DNA of 64,000 bases from Axinella damicornis (Eukaryota > Porifera > Demospongiae > Axinellida > Axinellidae). The stretch lies in NCBI GenBank assembly GCA_963931865.1, contig OZ007510.1:4672366-4736365 (forward strand), in the 5' to 3' direction. Below are positions 63,926-64,000 of the stretch, one piece after another. The position numbers were made by a program, and so were the translations under genes. Numbering within the stretch: the first letter of the stretch is position 1; every line of letters starts with the position of its first letter. The notes beneath the pieces are model-generated. The model was given only the letters and a program-made list of their open reading frames with translations. It was not told the DNA's origin and ran no database searches.

Positions 63926-64000
63926 AGGTTGGGGGTGTGTCAATGTGCAGGTGCATGCAAAAATTAAAATGCTATTATTCTTCTGAAGGCATTTCAGCCT

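Overview
The window is animal nuclear DNA, most likely from a demosponge. Its genes have many exons with GT-AG introns and phase-1 modular exons. They encode metazoan cell-surface modules: Calx-beta, EGF, Ig, SRCR, LDLa and hormone-receptor-like (HRM) domains, and a GAIN/GPS plus seven-transmembrane unit. Large receptors that mix Calx-beta and SRCR domains are typical of sponges. The species call is inference. No rRNA, tRNA, CRISPR array or bacterial operon was seen.

Layout. (1) 1-447: 3' end of an LTR retrotransposon (integrase tail, polypurine tract, 244-bp LTR). (2) 492-9589, minus: receptor gene 1, from signal peptide through three Calx-beta domains, 13 EGF repeats in one exon, an Ig domain and a conserved three-exon module. 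Its 3' half lies beyond the left edge. (3) 10305-16633, minus: a complete five-exon ACBD3-like Golgi gene (ACBP plus GOLD domains). (4) 17355-20372: a decayed copy of the end of a receptor gene, interrupted by a large palindromic element with two further elements inserted in it. (5) 22459-45279, plus: receptor gene 2, complete. It has 61 predicted exons (10,422 coding nt, 3,473 aa) encoding a signal peptide, 18 SRCR domains, three HRM-like domains, an Ig domain, two copies of the conserved module, GAIN/GPS, 7TM and a tail ending in a PDZ ligand. (6) 46308 to beyond the right edge, plus: receptor gene 3, with signal peptide, Calx-beta domains, SRCR x2, LDLa and SRCR x2.

Exon borders were read by hand from splice sites. 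Phases agree at every junction reported, and the gene 2 total is an exact multiple of three, which supports the models. Genes 1 and 2 share the conserved module with identical intron phases, so they are paralogues. Gene 3 is probably a related receptor, but its 3' end is not visible. Calx-beta domains occur in sponge aggregation factors and SRCR repeats in a proposed sponge aggregation receptor, so a role in cell adhesion or self-recognition is a reasonable but untested hypothesis.

The non-coding DNA is full of short inverted-repeat elements. The most striking is a family of 31-44 bp near-perfect palindromes flanked by 9-bp target duplications, with longer relatives. There are also recent tandem duplications of exons, a minisatellite built from a splice donor, and a long pyrimidine tract next to a splice acceptor.
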